Shown in pieces: positions 12,601-25,018 of a stretch of DNA of 64,000 bases. The stretch comes from Liolophura sinensis (lineage: Eukaryota > Mollusca > Polyplacophora > Chitonida > Chitonidae). Every line of letters begins with the position of its first letter. Positions within the stretch are counted from its first letter, which is position 1. Where the stretch lies: the NCBI RefSeq assembly GCF_032854445.1, contig NC_088303.1, positions 7,571,501-7,635,500 of the forward strand. Reading direction: 5' to 3'. The position numbers and the translations under genes were made by a program. The notes beneath the pieces were generated by a model, which was not told the DNA's origin, made no database searches, and worked only from the letters and a program-made list of their open reading frames with translations.

Positions 12601-15600
12601 TGCACATAATCAAGAATGTTTCATTTATATCACAACGACCAGCATTATGGTGGGAGGAAATTGGGCAGAGCCCGTAGGAAACCAACGACTGTCTGCTGGT
12701 CGCTGGCAGACCTTCTCGAGTACGGTTCTAGAGAAAGGTTCAAAGTCAACATGGGCTTTACTTAAAATCACAGCTTTTAGAGCCAGAGGCTTTTGGGACA
12801 TTGTGCCAATCTGGCACACTAACCACCTCTGCTACAAAGGCCCTGGCTGCGTACATGTTTGTTGCTCATTTCTATTAATTGTGTTATGCACAGTGTAGGC
12901 CTATATATTTACTGTCCTGCATGTTTACAGATTAGTAAAAGTATTGATTTCTGATCTGGAGCATAGTTTGTCAAAAAGATTGTGGAAAATTATTAAAATA
13001 TGGTTCTTTTGAAACAATAAATGACTAGATGGAGATTTTGAGCAGGATGCCTGGTGAGGTGCCCTGTATAATATTTTGCTACTTAAATATATACAGTTGA
13101 AAGAACTACTTAGACATCTATGTAAAAACACAAGGTCAAAATATTTGCGTCTGGTCTTCAGTATATCAGTGCTGCTGTTCTAAAGTATATTTCACATCCC
13201 ACTACTAGTGCAGTGCTGCAAGAAAGACTAATTGTGCTGGTTAAACACACCTGACAAAATCAAAAGCCTGGAAATCCCACTCAACCTTTTAATCAAACAC
13301 CTATCATGCCTGTTCCAGAACAAAGATACAGGTCTGCCTAAATGTGTTACACACTGGTGGCCATGTAGTCCTAATGCAGGTATCAATCCCTAAACAATTT
13401 TGTTCAAGTTAATAGAGTGAGTGAGTGCTTGGGGTTCAGTGTTGTACTTTCAAGTCAATAGAGGCCTACACAGCGAGAATAGCACATTAGAGTACAGAAT
13501 TTGACACAATATCTAACAATTTCCGGCCCACACTATTCAGCCTGACGCAGCAGCACCTGACTCTGGGTTTTCCCCTGCCTCCACACTCCCCTTTAAAGGT
13601 TGAACAAGTCAGGACGAATCCTTACGATGACTTGGTTTTACCCACCAGGGGCGTACACCCACATATACCTCTCTGCAGGCCAATTCCTTTGAGCCTCAGG
13701 TGAATGTTAGTCACAACATAAACAGGTCATGACAACTGACTGCTCAAAGCTACGCTGACATACATGTAGTAGGTACACCTATACATATAATATAATAATA
13801 ACACAAACGTCATATGTGTTACTGCCACACTTGGCTGATTGTGTGTTTTCCTATGAATTATTACGGACAGTCCTACATATGGCATATATGTCTGTATATG
13901 GCATTGAAACAGTGAGTGTAGGCCTACAACTATGCTGTGCAGTGAGCAAACTTCAATTAATCCAACAGTTTCAACAATGTCTAATAAACACAGTAACCTG
14001 ACAACTATAGACAGTCCCCTCCCCATTCACACAATCCTACATTCTTGACTTGCCATTATTTTAAAACCTAACAGACACTTCAAAATATGCTGTAATCAGA
14101 GTATTACCACAGACATACTACTATACGCAATACTTTATATACATGGAGTAATTTAGAACTGTGCACGTAATGTGTGTATATTTATATATATACATAAACC
14201 TCTCTGTTATGGTCCAATGGTTTTATTCTCAGGCTCTGCATGGATTCCTTCATCCATGATTTATAAACTATGCAATGGCTAGGCCTAGTCTAGAAGTGAT
14301 ATTCCTAAACATGGCATCAAGCATACACCGATCAAAACTAAATAAATTCTTACGGAGATTGCAGTTCATAGATATAGAGTACCTTTATGATTATGTTAAC
14401 TTATTTCATTCTGGGCATGAGGCATGAACTAGACAGTATACATGCAAAATGTACAAGTATTACAATGCTGCTATTTTTTTATACAACCTGGCGGGATTCC
14501 AGCTAGGGAGCCTGCTTTACAAAGCTGCTATTTTTATATAATCTGACAGGATTCCAGCTAGGGGGCCTGCTTTACAAAGCTGCTGTTCCTATACAACCTG
14601 ATGGGATTCCAGGTAGGGGGCCTGCTTTACAAAGCTGCTGTTCCTATACATCCTGACGGGATTCCAGCTAGGGAGCCTGCTTTACAAAGCTGCTATTTTT
14701 ATATAATCTGACAGGATTCGAGCTAGACAGCCTGCTTTACAAAGCTGCTGTTCCTATACAACCTGACGGGATTCCAGTTAGGGGGCCTGCTTTACAAAGC
14801 TGCTGTCCCTATACAACCTGATGGGATTCCAGCTAGGGGGCCTGCTTTACAAAGCTGCTGTTCCTACACAACCTGACGGGATTCCAGTTAGGGGGCCTGC
14901 TTTACAAGCTGCTGTTCCTATACAACCTGATGGGATTCCAGTTAGGGGGCCTGCTTTACAACGCTGTTGTTCCTGTACAACCTGACGGGATTTCAGCTAG
15001 GGGGCCTGCTTTACAGAGCTGCTGTTCCTGTACATCCTGATGGGACATAGTTAGGGGGCCTGCTTTACAGAGCTGTTGTTCGTATACAACCTGACGGGAT
15101 TCCAACTAGGGAGCCTGCTTTACAGAGCTGCTGTTCCTATACAACCTGACAGGATTCCAGCTAGACAGCCTGCTTTACAAAGCTGCTGTTCTAATACAAC
15201 CTGACAGGATTCCAGCTAGACAGCCTGCTTTACAAAGCTGCTGTTCCTATACAACCTGATGGGATTCCAGTTAGGGGGCCTGCTTTACAAAGCTGCTGTT
15301 CCTATACAACCTGATGGGATTCCAGTTAGGGGGCCTGCTTTACAGAGCTGTTGTTTCTGTACAACCTGACAGCATTCCAGCTAGGGAGCCTGCTTTACAA
15401 GCTGCTGTTCCTATACAACCTGATGGGATTCCAGTTAGGGGGCCTGCTTTACAAGCTGCTGTTCCTATATAACCTGACAGCATTCCAGCTAGGGAGCCTG
15501 CTTTACAAAGCTGCTGTTCCTATACAACCTGACAGGATTCCAGCTAGACAGCCTGCTTTACAAAGCTGCTGCTCCTACACAACCTGACGGGATTCCAGTT

Positions 15601-18600
15601 AGGGAGCCTGCTTTACAAAGCTGCTGTTCTTATACAACCTGACAGGATTCCAGCTAGGGGGCCTGCTTTACAAAGCTGCTGTTCTTATACAACCTGACGG
15701 GATTCCAGCTAGGGAGCCTGCTTTACAAAGCTGCTGTTCTTATACAACCTGACAGGATTGCAGTTAGGGAGCCTGTTTTACAAAGCTGCTGTTCCTATAC
15801 AACCTGACAGGATTCCAGCTAGGGGGCCTGCTTTACAAAGCTGCTGTTCTTATACAACCTGACAGGATTCCAGCTAGGGGGCCTGCTTTACAAAGCTGCA
15901 GTTCTTATACAACCTGACAGGATTCTAGCTAGGGGGCCTGCTTTACACAGCTGCTTTAATCTTCCTATAAAACAAATTATTTGAAGGCGCAGGCTCAAAC
16001 AAGGACAAAACTGTACAATCACTGCACAGAAGCAGCAGTTAAAATCTAACTGATTGGATGCATTTTGAAAAAAAAAAAATGCCTGAAATCACTTTGTGAA
16101 ATGGGCAGTAGGCCTAAAGCCAAAAAGCCAGAGCATCAAGTACAATGATATTAGTCCAATATAATATTGTCTAATTCAAGTGGTTCACCAAGCAGTCTGT
16201 TCAGGCATGAATACATAGAGAAGCACCAAGAAATAAAGGCCTGGTAGACACAGATACTCTAAACTAGTGCAGTAATTGGTTTGTTTCTTATTCCAGGTCA
16301 AATTCTGTGGCAGGCTATTAACTGCAAATTCATGTACACAACATACCTGGTAGAGATCTGTAAAAGCAGGTGTGGTTTAACGAAGAATTTGACCCGCAGT
16401 TGAAGGCGGAAGGGAGAAGTTCCTCCCAACTGTTCATCTATTCTGTTACGCAGGTTCAGCCAGAGTCGTTCCCCTTTGTTACCCAAGAACTGAAGGCCGA
16501 AATAGTCCACTTCGATGATACCCAGCTGTTGGCAGACCTTCAAATTTAACAGACATATAGCCCTGAATTACAAATACATGTATGGTATGACACACATTTT
16601 ACACAAGGGCATACATGTATATGTATAGGTAGCAAATCCAATGCCACATCATTCATAAATACGTGATCAAATAACACCCATACTACACATTTAATAGAAT
16701 TTAATATACAGATGCATGTCCAGGTGTAAATCATTAGTGGTAGACTTCTGGAAAACAAGTTTTTATATGAGTTTTCCTACAGATATACCCTTTTTTATCT
16801 GAAAGGGTTTGGTTACCCTCAACAAAGAAGGATGGTCTTAATAGTCTACTGTCCACTATTTTTTTGTTTTTGTAACCAACTTCAAAAACTTGCACATCAA
16901 CATGTAAATGTACATTATATACAGTACATACCACTATAAGACGAATGAGCTTTCATGTTCATTATTGGCTATTATTTACAAAATGGACATCATCGCGTGT
17001 TACAGTTACAAGCTAAATGATAATGCAAGAAAAGTCAATCCTTACATTGAACTCATGAGCAAGGTGCATGTTCACTGGTACTAAAGCAGGGCAACACTTC
17101 ATTGAAAACCTATGCACAGTGTTACCATATCTAGACTCGCAACATTACCCAGAGTATGAACTTTAGCCTTTACAAGCACACTTGGTTGGAGACCTTCGCA
17201 GTTGTGCCATTTTTGTTATTTAAGCTGGAAGTTTGCCTTATGCTGATAGAGAAGCCTAAAGTTAGCAGGTCAAGTACAGGAAATCCACTTAAGTTGAGTA
17301 ATTGAAGACTTTATGCAGACATCAAGTGCTGACCTTAACTCACTACAGACTGCCAAATGTTACAATTATACTGATATACGTCTTAACTTGAAAGGGAAGT
17401 TCATGTTTAGTACAGGCCAACCTATCACATCTTGATATTTACATACAAGGGTGAAATCCACCCTTACATCCTTCTATCCTCCAGATAAAAGATATAATGA
17501 ACAATGGCTGAGTGTAAGTAAAGAACAGCTTGACAAATGGAAAATCAAACTCCGACCCTTTGTTAAGACACCACTTTTGTAGGCCTACATGCCTGGCCTA
17601 TTTAGCACATGCCTGATCTAATGTAACCCTTACATACTGTTACAGGCACAAAACGCATGAATAATGTGTACATGTATATTTTACACTCCAACAAAGGACG
17701 TGTAGGTTAGTCTTTTAACAGTTTAAAACAACAATACATAAGGAATTAAACAAAAAGAATATGGCTCACACCTACTTGTTAACAGTAGAGAAAATCTATG
17801 TGCTCAATATTAATTTTGTTACAAAAGTCTGAACAGTGATCATTTCCTGCCAAGCTCTATACTGAAATTGGCAGCAGAACAAACCCGTAACATATATTTC
17901 TCACAAGCTTTTGCAAGTCGCCAATAAATTAAAATTACAACTTCTTTTCTCTAACTCGTCCCACATGCCCTAAACTGCAGGCAGATTCTGTTGAGGATGG
18001 GGGAGGGGGGGGGGGGGGGGTGGCACTGTATGCGACTCAGATCTATTACGAGCCTTCTATTTAGGAACATGTTCATGTAGGCTACATTAGTCCATCTTGA
18101 TGATCACTGTATTATAAACTCTACCAGGTATTTTAATATTCTGACATTCAATGTTACAATGAATGTTAGAATTTAGAGTAGCACACAGAGTCCATCTAGA
18201 TGGACTACACGAAGGCTACATATGTATAGATGTACGTATGTACTTGCATGCATAGGTCTACATTTGATCATTTAATAGTCCATAGTATTGTAGTATTGTA
18301 GATTTTAATACAATAAAGTCAGAATTTTAAAACAGCACATTAAGTCTACCTAAATGGACTAATTTCATCATGTAATGAAATGTTTCATGAGAGTTTCGTT
18401 TGTAAATTGTTAAATGACATCAGCCTGCATTCGTCGATCGTGTCAACAAGCCATGCAGCCTGCAGGCTACGAGGACTGCCAGCTGAGCGACCAGCTGATC
18501 GAGGCACTGACGGATTGCCTGATCACAAAGACATTTCACTACGTACGGTAAGCATGCAACCATTCACCTAGCTTAAACCTTTGCTTGTGAACACAGTAAG

Positions 18601-18838
18601 ATTCTTACTCGTTTATTAGCACGTCACACTACTGTCCAAAATTATTCCCGTGCTAACACCCTTTCAATTTAAATCGGGACAGCTGAGTAATAAACACAAA
18701 ATGAACAGCTGAAAACAAATTGAGCTTCACTTTTCATCACACAAACTTACTGATCCAAACACTCTCCTGTCCATCCGCCTTCTGATCTACCTCCACCTCA
18801 AGAATAACTGAGTTCGGCTGAGACACAAAGCACCACAT
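9372..18838 (-). CDS. MYLIP: MYLIP/IDOL-type FERM-RING E3 ubiquitin ligase
   Basis: Six minus-strand coding exons: 18838-18751 (start ATG), 16537-16347, 12316-11909, 10908-10646, 10141-9954 (or to 9948) and 9653-9372 (stop TAA). The phases of exons 2 to 6 join exactly. The protein is about 470 aa (human MYLIP 445). The N-terminal FERM domain is clear: exon 2 reads [17 protein letters not shown], nearly identical to the vertebrate protein. Exon 4 holds [18 protein letters not shown] and [17 protein letters not shown], and exon 5 [11 protein letters not shown] and [11 protein letters not shown]. The last exon is the RING finger. The known role of the family is ubiquitination of lipoprotein receptors (IDOL in mammals, with the FERM F3 lobe reading the receptor tail) and, for the Drosophila homologue Dnr1, repression of a caspase in immune signalling. 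Which role applies here is not known. Exon 1 carries indels (separate entry). Confidence 0.93.
11067..11738 (+). mobile_element. Internally deleted Tc1/mariner element with long inverted repeats (MYLIP intron 3)
   Basis: Arms of about 150-180 bp face each other at about 11067-11250 and 11555-11738. The best-matching core is 'GATTACCCTRTAGATACAGA' followed by a shared TGTGCTCCAATGAGCATGCGC. Between them, plus-strand fragments of a Tc1-like transposase C-terminus survive: [11 protein letters not shown] at 11264-11296 (the region of the second catalytic Asp), then a deletion, then DQLKQAV, LLQEEW and [20 protein letters not shown] ending at TAA 11522. Stops and the missing DDE centre make it non-autonomous. 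No clear TA duplication was found, so the outer ends are approximate. Confidence 0.8.
12610..12716 (-). mobile_element. SINE family A fragment (tail half)
   Basis: Shows 'CAAGAATGTTTCATTTATAT', 'CAGCATTATGGTGGGAGGAA' and 'CTGGCAGACCTT', the reversed 3' half of family A. It lies in MYLIP intron 2, close to exon 3. Confidence 0.7.
13420..13460 (+). mobile_element. Short fragment of SINE family B
   Basis: 'GAGTGAGTGCTTGGGGTTCA' and the following 'GTTGTACTT' match the end of the SINE at 19744-20103. Only this piece is recognisable. Confidence 0.4.
14467..15955. repeat. 55-bp minisatellite, about 27 copies (MYLIP intron 2)
   Basis: The unit is built from GCTGCTGTTCCTATACAACC, TGAYRGGATTCCAGCTAGGG and GGCCTGCTTTACAAA. 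Copies differ by point changes and 1-bp indels. Variant blocks (GACAGGATTCCAGCTAGACAG against GACGGGATTCCAGTTAGGGG) alternate, as expected of unequal exchange. Confidence 0.95.
18005..18020. repeat. Poly(G) run in MYLIP intron 1
   Basis: Sixteen G in a row after GGGGGA, a site where assembled length is unreliable and a quadruplex could form. Confidence 0.9.
18751..18838 (-). CDS. MYLIP: MYLIP first coding exon (frame broken near its 3' end)
   Basis: The ATG at 18838 opens [20 protein letters not shown] then ADGQE, colinear with the start of FERM lobe F1 in vertebrate MYLIP. The family then expects a 'C-L-x-Q' stretch before exon 2's VCQQLG. That stretch is present only in another frame, because of an extra AG dinucleotide near 18763-18768. 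The donor region reads CAGTAAGT where CAGGTAAGT would keep phase. As assembled the exon ends in phase 1, but exon 2 needs phase 0. Confidence 0.8.
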
Positions 18839-19400
18839 CCTGCAGAATTTAACGTTGCATCTTCAGTTGCCACAAGACAAACTAAAAGAATCTGAACAGC
18901 CCGCAAAGTATTCCACCATTTTTGTCTCCCTTTTTTCACTTCACTTGCTGGTCACGTGCAAACCTGACCTCGTTTTCACCAAGCGCAGCTTTTCTTACCT
19001 CATCGCTGACCAATCAGATCTTAAATTTCACTGATATACAGGTCATGGGCGGAGCCTATTCTGACATTTGTTTACAACATTACAGCTGGTTTGAGCAATC
19101 TGTCGTGACCTAGTTTACTTTTGTACAGTCACAACTGCTTGTCCCAGATCATGAAGAAAGGACCTGAATACTATATTTAGACTAAGGGGATGAAATCAGC
19201 CTTTTCTTGGTAAAGAAGGCTTATAGTTCCGACAAATGTAGTTTAACGTCCTTTCCTAGTATATTTTTTTCTGGATTTTTGACTTTCCGAATAGGTTTAC
19301 CCAACGGCTGTGGATGGACCTTGGATCTGAAAGAGCATTCCAATGCTCTTCCCAGCTTGAATCCATTTATAAGATGGTCTCAACACTATACTGGGGAGTT

Positions 19401-19475
19401 GGCCGTGGCCGCATGGTTAAGGCGCTTATCGCTAGGACACGTAGGCTACAGGAGGTGCGGGTTCAAAACCGGTCG
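19401..19475 (+). mobile_element. tRNA-like head, SINE fragment
   Basis: 'TGGCCGCATGGTTAAGGCGC' resembles an A box and 'GTGCGGGTTCAAAACCGGTC' a B box, spaced as in a tRNA. It abuts the head of the next SINE directly. Confidence 0.5.
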
Positions 19476-19476
19476 G

Positions 19477-19736
19477 GGCCTCCGTGGCTCAGTCGGTTAA
19501 GCGCGCTAGCGCAGCGTAATGACCCAGGAGCCTCTCACCAATGCGGTCGCTGTGAGTTCAAGTCCAGTTCATGCTGGCTTCCTCTCCGGCCGTATGTGGG
19601 AAGGTCTGCCAGCAACCTGCGGATGGTCGTGGGTTTCCCCCCGGGCTCAGCCCGGTTTCCACCCACCATAATGCTGGCCGCCGTCGTATAAGTGAAATAT
19701 TCTTGAGTACGGCATAAAACACCATAAAAAAAAAAA
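19477..19736 (+). mobile_element. tRNA-derived SINE family A, full length
   Basis: The best copy in the window. The head is GGCCTCCGTGGCTCAGTCGG (A box) with GTGAGTTCAAGTCC (B box). The body has 'CTCTCCGGCCGTATGTGGGA', 'CTGCCAGCAACCTGCGGATG', 'CCACCATAATGCTGGCCGCC' and 'GTATAAGTGAAATATTCTTG'. It ends in an A-rich tail at 19725-19736. Confidence 0.9.
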
Positions 19737-19743
19737 CAGTCTA

Positions 19744-20103
19744 AGAGTGAGTGAGTGCTTGGGGTTCAAGGTCGTACTCAACAATTTTTCAGTCATATGA
19801 CGATGAAAGAATCCTTAGGGTGTAGGTAATGTGCCTCCTTGTCGCAGGACGGATTTCCACCGCTCTTTTATCTGGTGCTGCTTCACTGAGAGGACTCACC
19901 GAAGGCAAGTAAGCCGCCCCGCGCGAACCAATATACTGATACGGGTCAACCATTCGTTACACTATCCCCTTCATGCTGAACGCCAAGCGAGGAAGTTACA
20001 ACTTCCTCTTTTAAAGTCTTAGGTGTGACTCGATCCATGATTGATCCTGAATCTACCGCTGCCGAAGCGGACGCTCTACCAACTGTGCTATCCGGGCCGG
20101 TAA
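19744..20103 (-). mobile_element. tRNA-derived SINE family B, reverse orientation
   Basis: Starts with GAGTGAGTGCTTGGGGTTCA and ends with a reversed tRNA-like head, 'GACGCTCTACCAACTGTGCT' then 'ATCCGGGCCGG'. The reverse complement gives 'AGCACAGTTGGTAGAGCGTC', a good A box. The order repeat-to-head is the reverse of its neighbour, so two families lie back to back. Confidence 0.65.
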
Positions 20104-22440
20104 ACCGGTGAAAGATAGGGAATTACTAGATGGGCCCCTATGTATATACAGCCCCAAAATTAAACGGAATATAAGACAGTTATGGAGTAGAGATCCAGAG
20201 ATTTACAATTCACATAGGAGTATTTACTTTCAAGAGAATTATAAGAAAAATATAAGAAATGTGCACATAAAGGGATTTATGGTCTTTACTACACTGCAGT
20301 TGGTTATGACAACTATGTGACGTTCACTGAGCAGTACTTTTATCTCTTTCTTCGTTTATCTTTACATTCCTTCCTCACCGTTCTTTACTTTGTACGTCTT
20401 TCTTCCCAAACCCGCATCTTCTTTTCTCATCCCTAAGTCCACTTACCTTTATACATGAATATATGGGTTACTTTGTAGTTCTCTGTATAAACCCCAGACT
20501 GTGTACCAGAAACCAGAAGATACATTCTATGTTTACTTTTCAGAAACTTTATATTTCCAAGCGTCTTTTATCCTTTATAAGTATTCATAAAAAGGTGTTG
20601 AGATGGCATATGTGTAAATCGCTGCATAACCTGATACCTTATATTGGAACAGTTTTCTGTATATACGTCTTTCATGCATGCGTTCGCGGTGATTTGAAGT
20701 TCATGCACGGGCGTGAACATGGCGAATACATGCATGGAAGATGCGCTTTGAGCACGAGGAAACAACTATGTCACAGTCAAGAATCGGTCAAATTTTAACG
20801 ATATCTAAACTCTATAAATTATAGATAAAAATGCTTCATTAAATGAATATTGACCAAAAGACGTACATTTTTTATTGCTACTTATGATGCAATCAAATGC
20901 TGAGTTATTCACTAAAATTTATGCGAAAGCGCGGGACTTTAAGTCCGTATAGTTAAGTCAGAATAGCTTGTTAACAATGAATAGCTTCGTATGAATATAT
21001 GCACCTATATATACCGATGAATCATATAACTTAGATAAACTGTTATTTACCGTATACCGGTACATGTATTTTGCGATTACATGGTGAATTTTATTTTCTG
21101 GTTTAAAATACACTGCAGGGAGTATGTAATTGTATCAACTATATGTAAAATACAACCTTTTGTTGATTAATTTTCAATTGGGTCATATACGTAAGATTTT
21201 AGCATCGTAATCTCGGCTCTTACGATATACATGTACTACATCACTTGGCACATATATGTAACATCAAAGGAACTGTATAATGTGTCAGTATAATGTGATA
21301 TACATATACATGTAGGTAGGGCGCCGTGTTTAAATCTGGTGTCTTCGACATGTCGTTCCAATAATGAGGCAGCACTATGAATACATGCAAACACATATAT
21401 GTCAGCATTAGATGCGGTATTCCGACACGATCTTCAAAGCGACGTTAACTCCCAATATGAAGAACCAAATAAATCGCCATATGTAAGCCGATAAGTCAAC
21501 CTTTCACACGTTCTCACGAAAATACGCTGTATGTGTGACGATTGATATAATTAACTCATAATTCACACTGTTTTTACCGCCACACTCGAGAACGTTTCAC
21601 TTATATACACGGTCAGTTTAATATACGTGGGGGAAACTAGAGCATGCAACTGAATATTGCATGATAACTTGCTGATGAACTTTCCCACGTGTGTCGTACA
21701 TAGAGATATGCAGGCACACCCTATTGCCTGCACTGAATGAACGTTCAGTCGCGTATGGTCATGTGAGAATTGTTAACCCCTTATTGTCCTCAATGCGCTA
21801 CTGAAGAAACAGTGAGACTTGGGTAATCTACCAATTCCACGTCCAAGGCTGATTTTTAACCCGCAATTAAATGGCACGCCAATCCATACACTTGCTTAGA
21901 AACTCATACCGCACAGAACATTATAATAAAATATTGTTGATTTATGACGAGAGTACTCATAGATAAGCATATATTTTATGTGTAACATTTTGATGCTTAA
22001 CATGTGGCTAGAATAAGATATATCAGACAGGTCAATAAATTCTGGTGCAAAAAGCAGAAACTGTTACAGGCCTAAATGGAAATGCAAGCTCGTAAAAAAT
22101 AGCATACAATTTGCATGTATATGTTAAAATGAAGCAAACACCTTGAGCATTAGTATATCAGTAAAAAAAAAAAAATATATATATATATGGGTCCATCCAC
22201 AAGTTGGATGGACCCACTGGATAAACTGCTCGAAATTGGCCTTGTTCCATTACCATTTCCATGGCAACTTACTTGGTATGACAACAATTACTTGAGAAGT
22301 GCTTTAAGCTTGTAACTGTTCTTCTATTTGACTTTATCAAATAAATTGTGAATTATGATTGTAGTGTTGTTTGACATTTATGTCCTGTGAAAGAAAAGTA
22401 TAAGGATATGGCTACAGCCAGGTTTACGGGTGGACAAAAA
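20104..22440. other. Intergenic, no gene seen
   Basis: AT-rich, with no open frame that reads like a known protein and no splice pattern I could support. A short A/TA run lies at 22164-22188. Confidence 0.5.
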
Positions 22441-22449
22441 TTATCTGTC

Positions 22450-22540
22450 AGAAAATATTAAACGCAAAGAAAAACCACTAACATGAAGTATACGTCAGAT
22501 GTAAGACAATTAAACACTTTCGACGGTTCGATTTATTTTT
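22450..22540. mobile_element. Possible arm of the MITE also seen at 33389-33861
   Basis: 'CCACTAACATGAAGTATACG' followed by TCAGATGTAAGACAATTAAA resembles the left arm at 33402-33450 (CCACTGTAAAATGAATTATA, TCAGATGAAAGACCATTAAA). Both are followed by 'GATTTATTTTT'. The opposite arm was not found. Confidence 0.4.
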
Positions 22541-22859
22541 GTCGATCTTGTTTCAGCCTTCTAAAATGTCCTAGAAACTACAGTGGTCTCTTTTTTAATA
22601 TAGTGTATTTGAATCAACGACCTCACATCAGGTTTTTAGCACTTGACACACACAGACTGGTAAATTTCTTCATTTAAAACGCATATACATATCACCGAAT
22701 GGACCTTGAAACGAACTTTTATACGCAAGATAATATGGATGTGACATCATTGAAGAAGATTACAGCAGAATCCCATGTTATAAAGTATTTCATTCAGTTG
22801 GAAAAATTCTGAAAAAGTCAATTGAACCGTTGTTCTGTATATATCCGTTTTAGTAACGG

Positions 22860-23060
22860 TCGATATGAATTCAAGTCCCACTCATGCTGGCTTCCTGTCC
22901 GGTCGTACGTGGGGAGATCTTTCAGCAACCTGGGCATGGCCGTGGGATTCCCCCGGGCTCAGCCCGATTTCTTCTTACCATAATGCTGTCGCCGTCGTAT
23001 AATTCAAATATTCTTGAGTATAGCGTAAAACACAAATCAAATAAATAAATAAATAAATAA
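22860..23060 (+). mobile_element. SINE family A, 5'-truncated
   Basis: Starts within the B box (GAATTCAAGTCC), then the family A body and tail 'GTATAATTCAAATATTCTTG', ending in AAATAAATAAAT repeats. Confidence 0.85.
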
Positions 23061-24134
23061 TTTCAGTGCATGTTTTCATTGCCTTTAAACGACAACTCGG
23101 TTGGCGAAGGGACCATTGTTTGGGACAATTTAAGCTTTCCAACATAAACCACATCGTGTGAACGTGACTTAGCGAACGAAAACGGTCAAGGCAGTGTAAT
23201 AATTGGGACGTGAGCACATGCATAGCCCTGTAGAGAAGGTATTCTACACTCGCTTGACATTTTATGGCAGCACGTTAAAACACACCTTTCAGCACTTAGA
23301 GTAACAGACAAAAAGTACCGTACCAGAAATGGGCAACGCGTGACAAGTTTGAAAGGATACGCATTTACGCGACTGTGTTATATAATTTGGGCACGAAAGA
23401 TTTATTAATATGTATGTATCTCTTCAGGTGATATCATTGACTCTGACTTCACTGGTCATATTAGACTCCAGTATATATCTACGTGACTACGCCTAAAATG
23501 TTGCATATTCTGTATATATAAAGAAATAAAACGCCATATACTCCGGCTATGACGGAAAATGTTATTATATGAGTAAAAATCAGACCACGCAAATTACGTT
23601 TAGAATTATGTGTCTATATGCATATAACAAAGACCTGGGTACCGGGTATGAGAATAGTTTTCACTTACCTTACCCTACACAATTTAGACCGAAACTGTAA
23701 TATACAAGTATGTAACATTAGAAACCAGGCACATAATACAAAAATGAACAGTAGGCCTACAGTGCAAACATATGCATTAAATGTCAAGAATGTACATGAA
23801 AAGTTAACCGTGCAATTTTTACATTCTTTATCCTCAAAGAAACATTTCGAATGACACTGTTCATGTTTAAACGTCGACAGAAATAGCAACATAATTCAAA
23901 AGTTATCCGGCGTTTGTTCCACACTAAACTGGCCATATCATGACGAATAAATGTATGTAGACCAGACATTGTTCACCGGATGTATCCATGGCATTCAGTT
24001 TCAGTATTTCTCCGTGTTGTGTGGTACGCCTGAATCGTCTTCTTCCTTTTTTGTCTATTGTGTACGATAGGCCGATAGGCCAACTCTCGTTTTTCTTGAA
24101 GTCGATCAGCATCAGATGAAGCTCAATCCGAATA

Positions 24135-24980
24135 TCAATTTCCCGAAAGAATGGCTTGGAATTCTGAAAGTGAAGAAAATGACTGTTACAGTTTACAAGA
24201 CTGTTAAACCCGCTACCACAAATGTACAAGTAGATATTAGAAAATAGACATACATAAAATTAACAGCTAGTTTAATTTAAAATCTGTGTCTTTCAAGGCG
24301 TACAGGTTTTTATACTGGTGCACATATAGTCAGATTGTTCTTTAGATTTTGTAAACGAGTACATATCATGCATTTAAAACACTGGGTTCCACGGTCAATT
24401 TCTCTGCACATTAAGGACCAATCACTTAACACACACACTTCAGCATTCAAACTGCATACGCATGTACGTGTTGATATATGAATGGATTCGTCGAATGAAC
24501 CTTGAGACGAAATACATTTCGGGTAAACATGCGGATGTGACGTCCTTGGTGCCTTCTGGATCCCAACAGGCCTTCGTATGTTCTATGTTTCAAAGGCATT
24601 TTACTCCGGGGTGAAACTTGAAAAAATTGAAAAATAATTTAAAATAAAAAAGTTTTAGTGTTTACAGGCCTCTTATCTGAGATATATACTCTTTTTAGAG
24701 TATTGTTGCATTTCGCCGTATCGCCGAACTAGGCAAAATAAAAAACAAACAAGTGATCATAGTGCTTGATGTATACAAGTAGACCTACCTTCGTAGTCCA
24801 CCTTGCCGTCTTTATTTGTGTCAGCTTCTCTGATCATTTCACGTGCCTCTGCCTAAACAAAAGTTAGAGAGATTCATCATTTATCTTTCGAAACTCCTTT
24901 ATTGGAAAGGATATAGAGGGAGGATATATTTATTGCATTGGTGTTGAACTCCATGATCAAGAATTTTTCATATCACCGTG

Positions 24981-25018
<38 letters not shown>

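Noticed and set aside
15351-15587. Plus-strand leucine-rich repeat frame
   Set aside because: Falls wholly in the 55-bp minisatellite of MYLIP intron 2.
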